Shown: in pieces, positions 24,027 through 33,840 of the stretch
Position numbering within the stretch: the first letter of the stretch is position 1
Layout of the letters: each line of letters opens with the position of its first letter
NCBI GenBank assembly: GCA_042408875.1
Contig: JBHOQS010000022.1
Span: 124,001-188,000, forward strand
Direction: 5' to 3'
Length of the DNA stretch: 64,000 nt
Source of the DNA: JBHOQS01 sp042408875
GTDB taxonomy: Bacteria; Chloroflexota; UBA11872; JBHOQS01
Notes under the pieces: generated by a model
Told to the model about the DNA's origin: nothing
Databases searched by the model: none
The model's input: the letters and a program-made list of their open reading frames with translations, nothing else
Position numbers and translations under genes: made by a program

Positions 24027-26846
24027 CTATACCCTGGACGGCTCTCGCAGCAGCCGGCGCAGCACCAGCGGGAGGATGCCGCCGTGGCGATAGTACTCCA
24101 CGTCGATGGGGCTGTCCAGGCGGGCCACGACCTGGAAGACCTTCTCGCTCCCGTCCTCGGCGCGGGCGCGTACAGTCAGCCGCTGTCCAGGTCGTAGTCC
24201 GCCGGAGATGCCCTCGATGCTGTAGAGCTCCCGGCCCGTGAGGCCGAGCGAGTGGCGGTTCTCGCCCGGCAGGAACTGGAGCGGCAGGATGCCCATGCCA
24301 ACAAGGTTGCTCCGGTGGATGCGCTCGAAGCTCTCGGCGAGCACTGCCTTGACGCCCAGGAGCAGCGGCCCCTTCGCCGCCCAGTCACGCGAGCTTCCGG
24401 TGCCATACTCCTTGCCAGCGATAACAATGAGTGGCACTCCCTCGGCCTTGTAGCGCTCCGAGGCGTGGAAGATACGCATCACCTCGCCATCGGGCAGATG
24501 GACGGTCCAGTCGCCCTCTTTGCCGGGCACAAGCTCGTTGCGCAGGCGCACGTTGCCGAAGGTCCCGCGCACCATGACTTCATGGTTGCCACGCCGGGCC
24601 CCATAGCTGTTAAAGTCGAGCGGCTTGACGCCTCGCTCGATCAGATACTGGCCCGCTGGGCTCGACACCGGAATGCTTCCAGCGGGTGAGATGTGGTCCG
24701 TGGTGATCGAGTCGCCCACCATCACGAGCACACGGGCGCCCGTGATGTCCACCGGCTCGGGCGGCTCCAGCGCCATGTCCTGGAAATACGGTGGCTCCTG
24801 CACATAGGTGGAGTGCGGGTCCCACGCGTAGAGGCTCCCCTGCGGCACCGGCAGTGCCTGCCAGTACTCGTCGCCCGTAAAGATCTGGGCATAGGTCTGC
24901 TTGAAGACCTCTGGGGAGAGCGAGCGAGCGATTGCCTCCTGGATTTCCTCTTCGGTGGGCCAGAGGTCGCGCAGGTAGACCGGCTGACCATTCGGATCCT
25001 TGCCCAGGGGCTCGCGCGTCAGGTCGATGTCCACCGTGCCAGCCAGCGCGTAGGCCACGACCAGTGGCGGCGAGGCCAGGAAGGCGGCGCGCACCTGCGG
25101 ATGGATGCGCCCCTCGAAGTTCCGGTTGCCACTCAAGACCGCTGCCACGACGAGGTCGTTCTCGCGTACTGCCTCGGCGATGGGATCGGGCAGTGGGCCG
25201 GAGTTCCCAATGCAGGTCGTGCAGCCGTAGCCCACCACATGGAAGCGCAGTGCCTCCAGATAAGGCAGGAGATCGGCCGCGCGCAGATAGTCGGTCACCG
25301 CTGCCGAGCCCGGCGCCAGGCTGGTCTTCACGTGCGGCTTCACCACCAGGCCACGCTCGACCGCCTTTTTGGCCAGCAGGCCAGCTGCGAACATCACCGA
25401 CGGGTTCGACGTATTCGTGCAGCTCGTAATGGCAGCGATCACCACCGAGCCATGGCTGATCTCCGCGTGCACACTGTTGAGCCGCACGTCGATCTGCTTC
25501 GGCTGAGGATCTACCCCCACGGTCGGCTGGCTGGGCTCGACCGCCTCGTTCACCGTGCCCCCCTCCCAGTCGAAACGGCGCAGCGAATCTGACGTTGCCG
25601 GCTCGCGCTGGACCACGAACTGGTCAGGGAAGGCAGCACGGAAGACCCGCTTCACCTCTGAGAGCGAGACACGGTCCTGCGGGCGCCGCGGACCGGCCAC
25701 GCTGGGCTCGACCGTGCCGAGGTCCAGCTCGACGACGGCGCTAAACTGGGGCTCAGGCGCCTCGTCCGTGCGGAAGAGCCCCTGCTCTTTACAGTAGCGT
25801 TCGACCAGCTCGACCAGGGCTTCTTCACGGCCGGTGCTCCGCAGGTAGCGCAGCGTCTCCTCGTCCACAGGCCACAGCGCCGCAGTCGCGCCGTACTCCG
25901 GGGCCATGTTCGAGATCGTGGCCCGGTCGGGCAGGCTGAGCTGAGACACGCCGGGGCCGGTGAGCTCGACGAATTTATCCACCACGCCGAACTTACGCAG
26001 GAGCTGGGTGACGGTCAGCACGAGGTCGGTGGCCGTTGCCCCCTCGGGCAGTTCGCCGGTCAGGCGCAGGCCCACGACTTCCGGCGGCAGGAGGTAGATC
26101 GGCTGGCCCAGCAACACGGCCTCTGCCTCGATGCCCCCGACACCCCAGCCCAGGACGCCCAGGCCGTTGATCATAGTCGTGTGCGAGTCAGTGCCGACGA
26201 GCGTATCTGGGAAGGCGATCTGCTCGCCGTCAGCGGTGCGGGTCTGCACCACGCGGGCCAGGTATTCCAGGTTCACCTGATGGACGATGCCACTGCCTGG
26301 CGGCACAACGCGGAAATTCTGGAACGCCTGCTGAGCCCAGCGCAGCAGCGCGTAACGCTCGCGATTGCGCTGATACTCCCATTCTACGTTCCTCCGGAAG
26401 GCCAGCGTGGAGCCGAACATATCGACCTGCACCGAATGGTCGATGACGAGGTCGGCCGGGGCCAGCGGATTGATGCGCTGGGGATCGCCCCCCAGGCGTG
26501 CCACAGCCGAGCGCATCGCCGCCAGGTCAACGATGGCAGGCACGCCGGTGAAGTCCTGGAGCAGCACGCGAGCCGGCATAAAGGGGAACTCACTGGCGCG
26601 GCTCCCCTGCGGGCTCCACTGCGCCAGCGCCAGCACATCCTCCTCGGTGACGAGGCCGCGGCCGCAGTAGCGCAGCAGGTTCTCCAGCAGGATACGCACC
26701 GTGTACGGCAGGCGGTCCAGGTTCCCGATGCCCCGCTCGGCCAGGGCGGAGAGGCGGTAGTACGTATAGGTGTCCTGGCTGCTGGTAAGGGAGAGCGTTG
26801 CGCGCGCCCCGAACGGGTTTGGCGATGAAGCGTTTGTCTGTACCAC
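24027..26846 (-). CDS. acnA: Aconitate hydratase A
   Basis: The 939-aa length and order of motifs fit AcnA/IRP-type aconitase: GTDSHTTMINGLGVLGWGVG, the cluster cysteines in AITSCTNTSNPSVM and GYGCTTCIGNSGPLP, and the swivel-domain active-site GTGSSRDWAAKGPLL. It isomerises citrate to isocitrate in the TCA cycle using a [4Fe-4S] cluster. Start is GTG after gaggag. It stands alone; no other TCA gene adjoins it. Confidence 0.96.
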   Translation of the reverse strand: MVQTNASSPNPFGARATLSLTSSQDTYTYYRLSALAERGIGNLDRLPYTVRILLENLLRYCGRGLVTEEDVLALAQWSPQGSRASEFPFMPARVLLQDFTGVPAIVDLAAMRSAVARLGGDPQRINPLAPADLVIDHSVQVDMFGSTLAFRRNVEWEYQRNRERYALLRWAQQAFQNFRVVPPGSGIVHQVNLEYLARVVQTRTADGEQIAFPDTLVGTDSHTTMINGLGVLGWGVGGIEAEAVLLGQPIYLLPPEVVGLRLTGELPEGATATDLVLTVTQLLRKFGVVDKFVELTGPGVSQLSLPDRATISNMAPEYGATAALWPVDEETLRYLRSTGREEALVELVERYCKEQGLFRTDEAPEPQFSAVVELDLGTVEPSVAGPRRPQDRVSLSEVKRVFRAAFPDQFVVQREPATSDSLRRFDWEGGTVNEAVEPSQPTVGVDPQPKQIDVRLNSVHAEISHGSVVIAAITSCTNTSNPSVMFAAGLLAKKAVERGLVVKPHVKTSLAPGSAAVTDYLRAADLLPYLEALRFHVVGYGCTTCIGNSGPLPDPIAEAVRENDLVVAAVLSGNRNFEGRIHPQVRAAFLASPPLVVAYALAGTVDIDLTREPLGKDPNGQPVYLRDLWPTEEEIQEAIARSLSPEVFKQTYAQIFTGDEYWQALPVPQGSLYAWDPHSTYVQEPPYFQDMALEPPEPVDITGARVLVMVGDSITTDHISPAGSIPVSSPAGQYLIERGVKPLDFNSYGARRGNHEVMVRGTFGNVRLRNELVPGKEGDWTVHLPDGEVMRIFHASERYKAEGVPLIVIAGKEYGTGSSRDWAAKGPLLLGVKAVLAESFERIHRSNLVGMGILPLQFLPGENRHSLGLTGRELYSIEGISGGLRPGQRLTVRARAEDGSEKVFQVVARLDSPIDVEYYRHGGILPLVLRRLLREPSRV

Positions 26847-27030
26847 GATTGGTCTCCTCTTTTACCAGATCGTGATTGGTCAGCACGAGTTGAGGTATAC
26901 GCTCACGTGCGGTCGGGTGTCTCTGCGGGCAGACCGGTAACGAGCGCGTCGGGCGTCACCGGGCGCTTACCGGAAACCATGCACCTGGAAGTATAACAGA
27001 GAGCGGCAGGCGGCTCTCGCTGTCGCCGGT

Positions 27031-27555
27031 TTAGACGGAGTGTGTGAACTCGCCTGCTGTCTCGACGTTGCTAGTAGTATCTATCGCGCGCCAGCGCACC
27101 ACGAGCGCTGCTGTACGGGCCAGCATGGCGCCGACTGAGCAGTATTTCTCGGTAGAGAGGCGAATGGCACGCTCTACGGCGGCGGGCTGGAGCCCAGCAC
27201 CGTAGACCGTGTGTTCGACAACGATTGTCCGGTAGACGCGGGGATGCTCCTCAGCGCGAGTGCCGCCTGCGCGGATCTCGTAGCGCGTCACCTGCTGGCG
27301 CATCTTCCGCAGGATGGAGATCACGTCGATGCCAGTGCAGCCACCCAGCGCCGCGAGCACGAGCTCCATCGGCGTGGGCCCGCGCCGCGCCTCGCCAGCG
27401 GCTGGCGCAGTATCCATCACCACTCGGTGGCCGCTCTCCGTCTGCGCTACGAAGGCCAAGTCGCCTTCCCACACCACGGCCACGTGCTTTTCCAGGGCAG
27501 AATCCACCCCAGCTACTTGCGCGGACGGGCGTGCCCGATCCTCCGCTGCTGTCAT
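27031..27555 (-). CDS. OsmC-family protein
   Basis: Residues about 60-85 read RRGPTPMELVLAALGGCTGI, and VERAIRLSTEKYCSVGAML lies near 140; these hold the two Cys positions of the OsmC/YhfA fold. Family members with this arrangement are thiol-dependent peroxidases or of unknown role. Start at 27555 follows ggaaggagtt. Length 174 aa; about 15 N-terminal residues look disordered. It is 152 bp downstream of the end of alanine dehydrogenase's neighbour region and faces the same way. Confidence 0.88.
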   Translation of the reverse strand: MTAAEDRARPSAQVAGVDSALEKHVAVVWEGDLAFVAQTESGHRVVMDTAPAAGEARRGPTPMELVLAALGGCTGIDVISILRKMRQQVTRYEIRAGGTRAEEHPRVYRTIVVEHTVYGAGLQPAAVERAIRLSTEKYCSVGAMLARTAALVVRWRAIDTTSNVETAGEFTHSV

Positions 27556-27707
27556 ACGTTCAACTCCTTCCACAAACTCTTGCGCTGCGACATCCAGGAG
27601 GGCGCTGCCGTGCTCACGCAGCTCAGGCACGCTGCTGCTGCGCCTGCGCCGGAAGAGAGGGCTCGGTGGCAGGCACCTCAGGCACAGGGGTATCCCCTGA
27701 TAGGCAC

Positions 27708-28847
27708 CTAGGTCCGCGATACAGTTGCCGGCGACAGGCCCAGCCGGACCTCCAGCGGCTCATATGGCAGATCGAAGGCAGCGGCTACGCCTGGATGCAC
27801 GATAGCCCCATCATATGTATTCACCCCGCGCGCCAGCTCCGGGATCTCGCGCACCGCGCGCTCAAAGCCAAGGTTGGCCAGTCGGGCGATGTATGGCAGC
27901 GTGGTATTCGAGAGAGCATATGTCGAGGTGCGCGGCACAGCACCCGGCATGTTCGGGACAGCGTAGTGCAGCACATGCCGCCACTGGTAGACCGGATCGC
28001 TGTGGCTGGTCGGGCGCGTCGTCTCGATGCACCCGCCCTGGTCGACGGCCACGTCAATCACCACGCTGCCTGGCTTCATCGAGGCCACCATGTTGCGGGT
28101 CACCAGGCGCGGTGCCCGTGCGCCGACTACCAGCACGGCGCCGATCACCACGTCCGCGTGGTGCACCGACTCAGCAATGTTCCGCGGGTTCGACGCCAAC
28201 GTGGTGAGGTTGCCGTGCAGCACCTCGCCGAGATGCCGCAGCCGAGCGATGTCGCGATCGATCAAGACGACGTGGGCTCCCATGCCCAGGGCGACCTGGG
28301 CTGCGGCCGCGCCAACGGTCCCGGCCCCGATGATAACGACATCTGAAGGACGTACGCCGGGCACGCCACCGAGCAGCTTGCCCCGCCCGCCGCTCGGGCG
28401 TTCGAGGTAGTGCGCCGCGACCTGCACCGCCATGCGCCCGGCAATCTCGCTCATGGGGACGAGTAGGGGGAGGGTGTGGTTGTCTAGCTCGACGGTCTCG
28501 TAGCCAATGGCCGTGACGCGCCGCCGCAACAGCTCCTCGGTAAGCTCGCGCGACGCTGCCAGATGGAGATAGGTAAACAGGAGGTGGCCGGGCCGCAGCA
28601 GCTCGTACTCCTGCGGCAGCGGCTCTTTCACCTTGACAATAAGGTCGGCCTCAAGGAATGCTGTGCTATGATCCACGAGCTCGGCGCCCGCACGGGCATA
28701 TTCCTCGTCGGAGAACCCGCTCCCCTCGCCAGCACTGTGCTCGACCAGGACGCGATGGCCCTGGCCGGTCAGCAGTTCGACACCACCCGGTGTGGCGGCA
28801 ACACGGAACTCCTGGTCCTTGATCTCGCATGGAATCCCGATAATCAT
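27708..28847 (-). CDS. ald: Alanine dehydrogenase
   Basis: The start MIIGIPCEIKDQEFRVA is characteristic. Further motifs are VKVKEPLPQEY with the substrate Lys, LFTYLHLAASRELT with the catalytic His, the NAD-binding VVIIGAGTVGAAAAQVALGM and SVVIDVAVDQGGCIETTRPT. It catalyses reversible NAD-dependent deamination of L-alanine to pyruvate. Length 379 aa. Upstream residues of the longer frame are not family-like. A GGGAG precedes 28847. Confidence 0.95.
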   Translation of the reverse strand: MIIGIPCEIKDQEFRVAATPGGVELLTGQGHRVLVEHSAGEGSGFSDEEYARAGAELVDHSTAFLEADLIVKVKEPLPQEYELLRPGHLLFTYLHLAASRELTEELLRRRVTAIGYETVELDNHTLPLLVPMSEIAGRMAVQVAAHYLERPSGGRGKLLGGVPGVRPSDVVIIGAGTVGAAAAQVALGMGAHVVLIDRDIARLRHLGEVLHGNLTTLASNPRNIAESVHHADVVIGAVLVVGARAPRLVTRNMVASMKPGSVVIDVAVDQGGCIETTRPTSHSDPVYQWRHVLHYAVPNMPGAVPRTSTYALSNTTLPYIARLANLGFERAVREIPELARGVNTYDGAIVHPGVAAAFDLPYEPLEVRLGLSPATVSRT

Positions 28848-29472
28848 GCTTCTGCTCCCTCGCATGTCGGACTGCTCTGTCCGGACCGGCTGCTCGTTGC
28901 CGGCCGCGCTCAGGTACTGCCCGAGCCTGCTACTATGCTATCATGGCGGCCTGCCGGCTACTACTCTGTCCTGCTTTTTTGCTCCCCTGCGCTTCCCCTT
29001 TGCATGCCGGCACGCAGGTGATATGCGTGCCAGCGCTGTGCTCGACGTGTCGCCAGCACCGGCGCAGTCTCGGAACCTCGCAGGGGATGAGCAGCTTTTG
29101 ACCTGGCGCATACGCCTGGACCGTGGCAATGTGTACCCTGTGTTACTTCGATGGTACGCGCAGGTTCCAGCGCGAGCTGAGGGAGGACACGCCGATGGCG
29201 GCATGCCCCGATGTAGCTGAAGGGGCTCCAGACCTGGTCGGACTGCTCCTGGTGGCCTCTGGCCTCCTGGAGGATACACGGTTCTTCGTGGAGCTGGCTC
29301 AGCTCTTCGAGCGTCGCGGCTGGTCGTTCACGGTCGGGGAGACATGCCAGCGGGCCTGTGGGCCCCGCCTGGTCTACGCCACCGCACTCATCGACGCAGC
29401 TGATGGTTCCCACCAGAGCGAAGGAGAGCATCACCGGCCTGGTGCTGATGCTCTCCACAGGCCACCGCTGGC
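28848..29472. other. Long intergenic interval with one weak open frame
   Basis: 625 bp between alanine dehydrogenase and the Uma2 gene. Apart from a possible frame starting at 29195, nothing is recognised. Confidence 0.4.
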
Positions 29473-29647
29473 CTACGTGGGCGTGGAGCTTGCCTGGTCT
29501 GTCGAGCCCCGTGGTGCGATGCGATGCAGCGCTTCGACCAGCCGCTCGGGCCCCACCAGCTCCGCCAACGCCCGCAGCGCATTCGGCTCCGCCTCCCACA
29601 GCCAGGCCACCCGCAGCCAGAACCCCGCCAGCACCGCCGAGCGGTAG
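29195..29647 (+). CDS. Doubtful open frame, possibly truncated gene
   Basis: ATG 29195 follows gggagg at good spacing. The first 65 residues (APDLVGLLLVASGLLED, FFVELAQLFERRGWSF) look protein-like. After about residue 90 the frame only mirrors the opposite-strand Uma2 gene and is probably not real. It could be a decayed gene whose 3' part is lost. No family recognised. Confidence 0.22.
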   Translation: MAACPDVAEGAPDLVGLLLVASGLLEDTRFFVELAQLFERRGWSFTVGETCQRACGPRLVYATALIDAADGSHQSEGEHHRPGADALHRPPLAYVGVELAWSVEPRGAMRCSASTSRSGPTSSANARSAFGSASHSQATRSQNPASTAER

Positions 29648-30201
29648 ATGCCCTGGGCGTCTGGCACCACCCGCTGGTAGTAGCCCTGAGCGTCCCGCTG
29701 GTAGAACAGCGCCTGCTGCCGTCCCGGCCGGTTGTCCAGCACCCAGTACTCCGGCACCCCAGCGGCCTCATACTCGTCGAACTTCTCCACACGGTCCCGC
29801 TGCACGCTGTCATCGGAGACTACCTCGATGATCAGGTCAGGGGGCCCGACCACCCGCTCGGGGGTAAGGCGGTCGAGATGGGCGGTGGCGATGAACATCA
29901 GGTCTGGCTGGCGGGCCGGGCCCTCCGGCAGCAGCCGCAGCTCGAACGGCGCCAGGCGTACGAGCCCAAGGCCGAAAATCTCCACGAAGAGGCCGAGCAG
30001 GCGGTCCAGGAATTCAACTAAACGCTGGTGCGCATCCTTCGGCGGCATCTGCACTAGGACCTCGCCATCGACCCATTCGGCGTGAACGTCCTCATCGGCC
30101 CAGCGCAGGTACTCCTCGTAGGTCATGCGCAGACGCGCCGGTGCCTGTACGGCTCCTTCCTGGCGTGCCGGCTCCTCAGGCAGCGATTGCACAGCGCTCA
30201 T
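29473..30201 (-). CDS. Uma2-family (DUF820) restriction-endonuclease-like protein
   Basis: The N-terminal MTYEEYLRWADEDVHAEWVDGEV, then RQPDLMFIATAHLDR and GPPDLIIEVVSDDSVQRDRV, form the PD-(D/E)xK-like core of Uma2 proteins; VEKFDEYEAAGVPEYWVLD follows as in the family. These proteins are very abundant in cyanobacteria and Chloroflexota and their role is unsettled. Length 242 aa. A 38-residue C-terminal extension ends in RGSTDQASSTPT. Start at 30201 is preferred to the upstream GTG. Confidence 0.9.
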   Translation of the reverse strand: MSAVQSLPEEPARQEGAVQAPARLRMTYEEYLRWADEDVHAEWVDGEVLVQMPPKDAHQRLVEFLDRLLGLFVEIFGLGLVRLAPFELRLLPEGPARQPDLMFIATAHLDRLTPERVVGPPDLIIEVVSDDSVQRDRVEKFDEYEAAGVPEYWVLDNRPGRQQALFYQRDAQGYYQRVVPDAQGIYRSAVLAGFWLRVAWLWEAEPNALRALAELVGPERLVEALHRIAPRGSTDQASSTPT

Positions 30202-30281
30202 CGTGGGGTCCAGTCCTACGGCTTCACAGCTCACTTGTGCGCGTAAACCTTCCTCCGTCGCTCTCTACACATTCTAGCATC

Positions 30282-30306
30282 CCTGCCCGGTCGGTGGCCG
30301 GGCAGG
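30282..30306 (-). terminator. Hairpin after the flavin oxidase gene
   Basis: CCTGCCCGG / CCGGGCAGG, 9 bp with a 7-nt loop, lies about 60 nt beyond the stop at 30365. There is no T-tract, so terminator activity is uncertain. Confidence 0.45.
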
Positions 30307-30364
30307 CCCGTGGGCCTTCGAGCCCGCCTGGCCGGTTCCTACGTATCTCGCGCGGCCGCCTCGG

Positions 30365-31720
30365 TCAGGCCAGGAGCTCTTTAAAGTACGCGTTGAGCGG
30401 GCGGCCGTCCGGGTCGAAGCGCTCGCGATAACGGCGGAAGGATCCCAGGCGCTCGCCAAAGGCCCGTTCGACCTGGGTACGGGTCAGCAGGTGGCTCTGG
30501 TTCAAGAGCGGTGCGCCGCCGTAGCTGCTGCAAAAGTCGTTGTACGCGTGCAGGAACTCATCCCAGCCCGGCTGCCCGGTCGAGACCGGGTCCACAGTCA
30601 TGACGTTACCCTCATAGGAGTACGAAAACAGGGAGCTCGTATCTTTAAGGATCCGGTAGCCTACGTTCATGAGGTCCGTGCGATACCCTGTGGCGCGGAA
30701 GTGCTCGTCGCAGAAATCACAGTACGCCCGCAGCACCGAGATGTAGCGCTCTTCCGGGAAGGCCCAGATGCTGAACGTGTAGCGGCTGGCGTCGGATTGC
30801 GCCGGATAGCGGATCATCTGGTCGGTGGCGGCGGTGTTGCGTCCCTGGATCAGCGCGACCAGCAGGAAGCTAGAGAGCTGGTTGAACTGGTTAATGATGA
30901 AAGAGCGAGCCAGGAGGGAAGGGGCGTACCGCCAGACCAGCGAGCCCAGATACGGCGCCAGTGTCTTCCAGACGAAGTTGCGTAGCGTCCATTGCCACGA
31001 TGTGGGGTTCACCGGGGGCGTGTCGCCGCGGTAGTACCGGAACTCCACCGTCACCGTTCGAGCAAAGGGATCGATGTACAGCATCATGGACTCGTCGCGC
31101 GCCCAGAGCGCAGGGAGCGCTCGCTCGAATCCATTGAGGCTATAGCGCCGGTGGTACACCACCATCGGCCGCAGCGGCCGTACACGGAAAGTGACCTCAT
31201 AGACGATGCCGAACAGCCCGTAGCTTGAGCGCGCGGCCTGGAGGAGCTCCGGCTGCGCCTCAGTGATCTCCAGGGCCTCCCCGCTCGGCGTGACCAGCTT
31301 CATCGCGGCCACATACGAGTTGACCTGACCGAACTCGCCGGGCAGCGAGGCATCCTTGGTTGCGCAGCAGGCCGCGCTACCCACTGTCAGGTTGCCGAGC
31401 TCGATATTGACGTAAAACTGCAAGTTGCGCCGGCGCAGCGCCTGGGCGACATCGATGTAGAGCGCCCCTGCCTCGGCCGTGACGGTCTCCGGACCGATGT
31501 GCAGGATGCGGTCCATACCGCGCATATTGACAATCGTGCCGCCGTCGGCCATTCCGCAGCGGGTCGTCGAATGCGCGGATCCGGCCGCGCGCACTGGCGC
31601 AGGGTACTGCGCTGGATCACGCATGATGGCAACGAGATCGTCAACGCTCTTCGCCTCAACGATCACGTGTGGAGACGACTCGAGAGTGCCGAACCAGTTA
31701 TGAAAGCTTGGCGTGCCCAT
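30365..31720 (-). CDS. FAD-linked oxidase (aldonolactone/alditol oxidase-like)
   Basis: The N-terminal FAD-binding PCMH domain is visible: SVDDLVAIMRDPAQYPAPV, RAAGSAHSTTRC (pyrophosphate loop), and ELGNLTVGSAACCATKDAS. The middle has the oxidase core (FGIVYEVTFRVRPLRPMV), and the C-terminus carries RERFDPDGRPLNAYFKELLA as in sugar-lactone oxidases. The PCMH loop His typical of covalent flavin attachment is not evident (GSAHSTT is a candidate). The start at 31720 follows gggagg and lies 26 bp after the heme dioxygenase stop, so the two genes are probably one operon. Substrate unknown. Confidence 0.82.
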   Translation of the reverse strand: MGTPSFHNWFGTLESSPHVIVEAKSVDDLVAIMRDPAQYPAPVRAAGSAHSTTRCGMADGGTIVNMRGMDRILHIGPETVTAEAGALYIDVAQALRRRNLQFYVNIELGNLTVGSAACCATKDASLPGEFGQVNSYVAAMKLVTPSGEALEITEAQPELLQAARSSYGLFGIVYEVTFRVRPLRPMVVYHRRYSLNGFERALPALWARDESMMLYIDPFARTVTVEFRYYRGDTPPVNPTSWQWTLRNFVWKTLAPYLGSLVWRYAPSLLARSFIINQFNQLSSFLLVALIQGRNTAATDQMIRYPAQSDASRYTFSIWAFPEERYISVLRAYCDFCDEHFRATGYRTDLMNVGYRILKDTSSLFSYSYEGNVMTVDPVSTGQPGWDEFLHAYNDFCSSYGGAPLLNQSHLLTRTQVERAFGERLGSFRRYRERFDPDGRPLNAYFKELLA

Positions 31721-31746
31721 GTGTGTACTGCCTCCCACGAGCCGGT

Positions 31747-33534
31747 TCAGCCGCCAGTACGCAGCCATGGCTGGAACGCATTGCGGACGCGGCGCACGGC
31801 CGGTGCAAGCTCAGGAAAGTGCCGCAACAGCACGCTCGCCATGTCGTTTCGCTCGATCCATTCTATCCCGGCCGGCGTGTACACCCTGGGCGTGTAATCC
31901 ACGGTGAAGAAGCGGTCGCTCTTGAGCCGGCGCGGCGCCATGAGCGCAAAGATGCGGAATGCTGTCTCGCTGAACCCGAACCCCTGTGGCCGCCGCTCGG
32001 CGAACATGCCGACCATGAGATCGACGCGCTCGATGTCCCCGTCATACACCCGGCGCATCTCTTCTGCCCAGGCCGGGTTATCGGTCAGCTCTGCGAAGCT
32101 CGCGGCCGGTTTGAGGCGCAGCAGCCGGCGGAACTGGTTATACCTGGGCACTCCTATCTCCCGGATGCGCAGGATGTCCGTGGCTGCCAGGTCCATGATG
32201 CGTCCGTCGGGGCGTTCGTACTCCTGGAGAAAGCGTGGAAAGTTGTGGAGCACGACTGCCCCGGGATGGGACGTGCCAAACGAATAGAGCAGGTCGGCCA
32301 GGGGGACCTGTGCCAGCACTTCCGGGATGTGATGGCCGGCGATCTCGCGGAACGTCCGCTCCAGCAGCAGTCGGTCGCCCTCGAGCGCGCGGAAGCGGAA
32401 CTGGTCAGGAATGAGGGGGTGCATACGGTAGACGGCGGTGAACTCCTCTGTGATACTGTACGGCGCGGCGTGGTGGTTCGTCTCTGAGCCCGGCGCGCCG
32501 CTGATCAGGTCGTTGGTAGTGAGGCGCCCGAACACCCTGTGCCCGAGCTCCATCTCAAGCCCCCACCAGTTGCCGCGCATGGCAAACTGTGTGGTGGGAT
32601 GGCTGAGAATCGCCGGGGTCCACTCCACGGTATGGATCTTGGCCAGCAGCGCCGCATTGATCAGGCGAGCGCGCTCGAACAGCTCGTCGTCGGACCAGGA
32701 GGGATACTCAGCGCGCAGGCGGTCGCAAATAGCGTTGTGCTCCCTCACGAAGAGCGTATACATCAGCACGAGGCCAAGCCAGCCGCCGGGCTCTGCGGAG
32801 AGCCCGGCCAGGAGCCCGTCGGGCAGCATACCGTCGGGGCCGGTGCGCAGCGTTCCATGCTCGCCCGAGCGCACCATGCGCTGCGCCTCAGCGCTGCTCC
32901 CATAGATCTGTGAGGCATCCCACCAGTGTGTCTCGGTGTTGATGAACGTCAGCGGGCCGGGCGAGCCGGGGACGCGGGTTGGGTCCGGCCGCGTGCGTGG
33001 GATGCGCATCGGACGATCTGGCCAGGGGTCGTCCTGCTGCAGCGGCAGCTCCCACATGTTCTCTTTCAGCCCCTTGCCGTGGCTGAACCAGTCCCGCACC
33101 ATGAACTGCAGCCACGCCGCTGCCAGCAGGTTGAGGCTCGTCGCCGGGATGAAGGTATGGCGGGTGAGCAGCTCGCGGCTCACCGTGCGGGGATTGGGAG
33201 TGAGGATGTCCGGCTCCGGCTCCGGGTATGCGTAGGCGAGCGGGATGTTCCGGCCGAAGCGAGTGCCAGCACGGCCCATACTCGGCACCTGCAAGTCGTT
33301 ATAGGAGCCATCGGGCAGACGCACGCTGAGATAGCGCTGGCTGAGGGGCGGTGGCGGCGCCTGCTCGGACGCCGCCAGAGGCGAGGTATCGTACAGATTG
33401 TCCTGGCGCAGCCGCATGCGCAGGCCGATCAGCGTCAGCACCCCGAGCGGCAGCGGGAGCTTATCCCACCCGAAGCGCCGGTCGAGCGCTTCGGCTGCCC
33501 CCATGAAGAGACGGGCGAAGAGCGATCCTCCCAT
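31747..33534 (-). CDS. Animal-type heme peroxidase, alpha-dioxygenase-like
   Basis: The 595-aa protein resembles plant fatty-acid alpha-dioxygenases. GLVLMYTLFVREHNAICDRL and EFTAVYRMHPLIPDQFRF carry, respectively, the conserved helix after the substrate channel and the Tyr and proximal heme His (YRMH). The N-terminal half has THWWDASQIYGSS. The distal helix reads AAAWLQFMVRDWFSHG: in the Arabidopsis enzyme the distal residues are Gln and His in QxxxH, and here Gln is present but the His position is Arg. Fatty acids are the expected substrate, but the change leaves activity open. AAGGAG precedes 33534. The flavin oxidase follows directly. Confidence 0.85.
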   Translation of the reverse strand: MGGSLFARLFMGAAEALDRRFGWDKLPLPLGVLTLIGLRMRLRQDNLYDTSPLAASEQAPPPPLSQRYLSVRLPDGSYNDLQVPSMGRAGTRFGRNIPLAYAYPEPEPDILTPNPRTVSRELLTRHTFIPATSLNLLAAAWLQFMVRDWFSHGKGLKENMWELPLQQDDPWPDRPMRIPRTRPDPTRVPGSPGPLTFINTETHWWDASQIYGSSAEAQRMVRSGEHGTLRTGPDGMLPDGLLAGLSAEPGGWLGLVLMYTLFVREHNAICDRLRAEYPSWSDDELFERARLINAALLAKIHTVEWTPAILSHPTTQFAMRGNWWGLEMELGHRVFGRLTTNDLISGAPGSETNHHAAPYSITEEFTAVYRMHPLIPDQFRFRALEGDRLLLERTFREIAGHHIPEVLAQVPLADLLYSFGTSHPGAVVLHNFPRFLQEYERPDGRIMDLAATDILRIREIGVPRYNQFRRLLRLKPAASFAELTDNPAWAEEMRRVYDGDIERVDLMVGMFAERRPQGFGFSETAFRIFALMAPRRLKSDRFFTVDYTPRVYTPAGIEWIERNDMASVLLRHFPELAPAVRRVRNAFQPWLRTGG

Positions 33535-33840
33535 GCGCAGCGCTCCTTTCAGCGGGGTCGGTGCGGCAGGATCAACGCAGCGGGGTCCAGCAGTGCACGC
33601 CGCACAGCGCGATCGAGTGAGGAATAACTTGATGCACGTTGCAATATAGGCTTCAGTCTATACGGTGGGGGTGCCGAAATCAACAGGCTATCCTGACAGA
33701 TCAGAATGCCCATAACCGGAGGGCTCGAGGCGCAGGTGCGCCTCGCTCGCGGCAGCGAGACATACAGTGCGAGCCTGCATGCCGTCTCAAGGCCGGCTGT
33801 AGCTGTGCCACGGTCAGGCCGGGGCGGAGCTTGCCCCGCG
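33535..33840. other. Intergenic with a short-loop palindrome
   Basis: CGAGGCGCA gg TGCGCCTCG at 33726-33745 is a perfect 9-bp palindrome with a 2-nt spacer. It lies between the end of the ABC permease and the start of the heme dioxygenase. It could terminate the ABC operon or bind a regulator. Nothing else is seen. Confidence 0.4.

Noticed and set aside
28961..29599. 212-codon open frame on the minus strand
   Set aside because: Composition is random-like, with no motif and no ribosome binding site, and it overlaps a clear Uma2 gene on the same strand in another frame.
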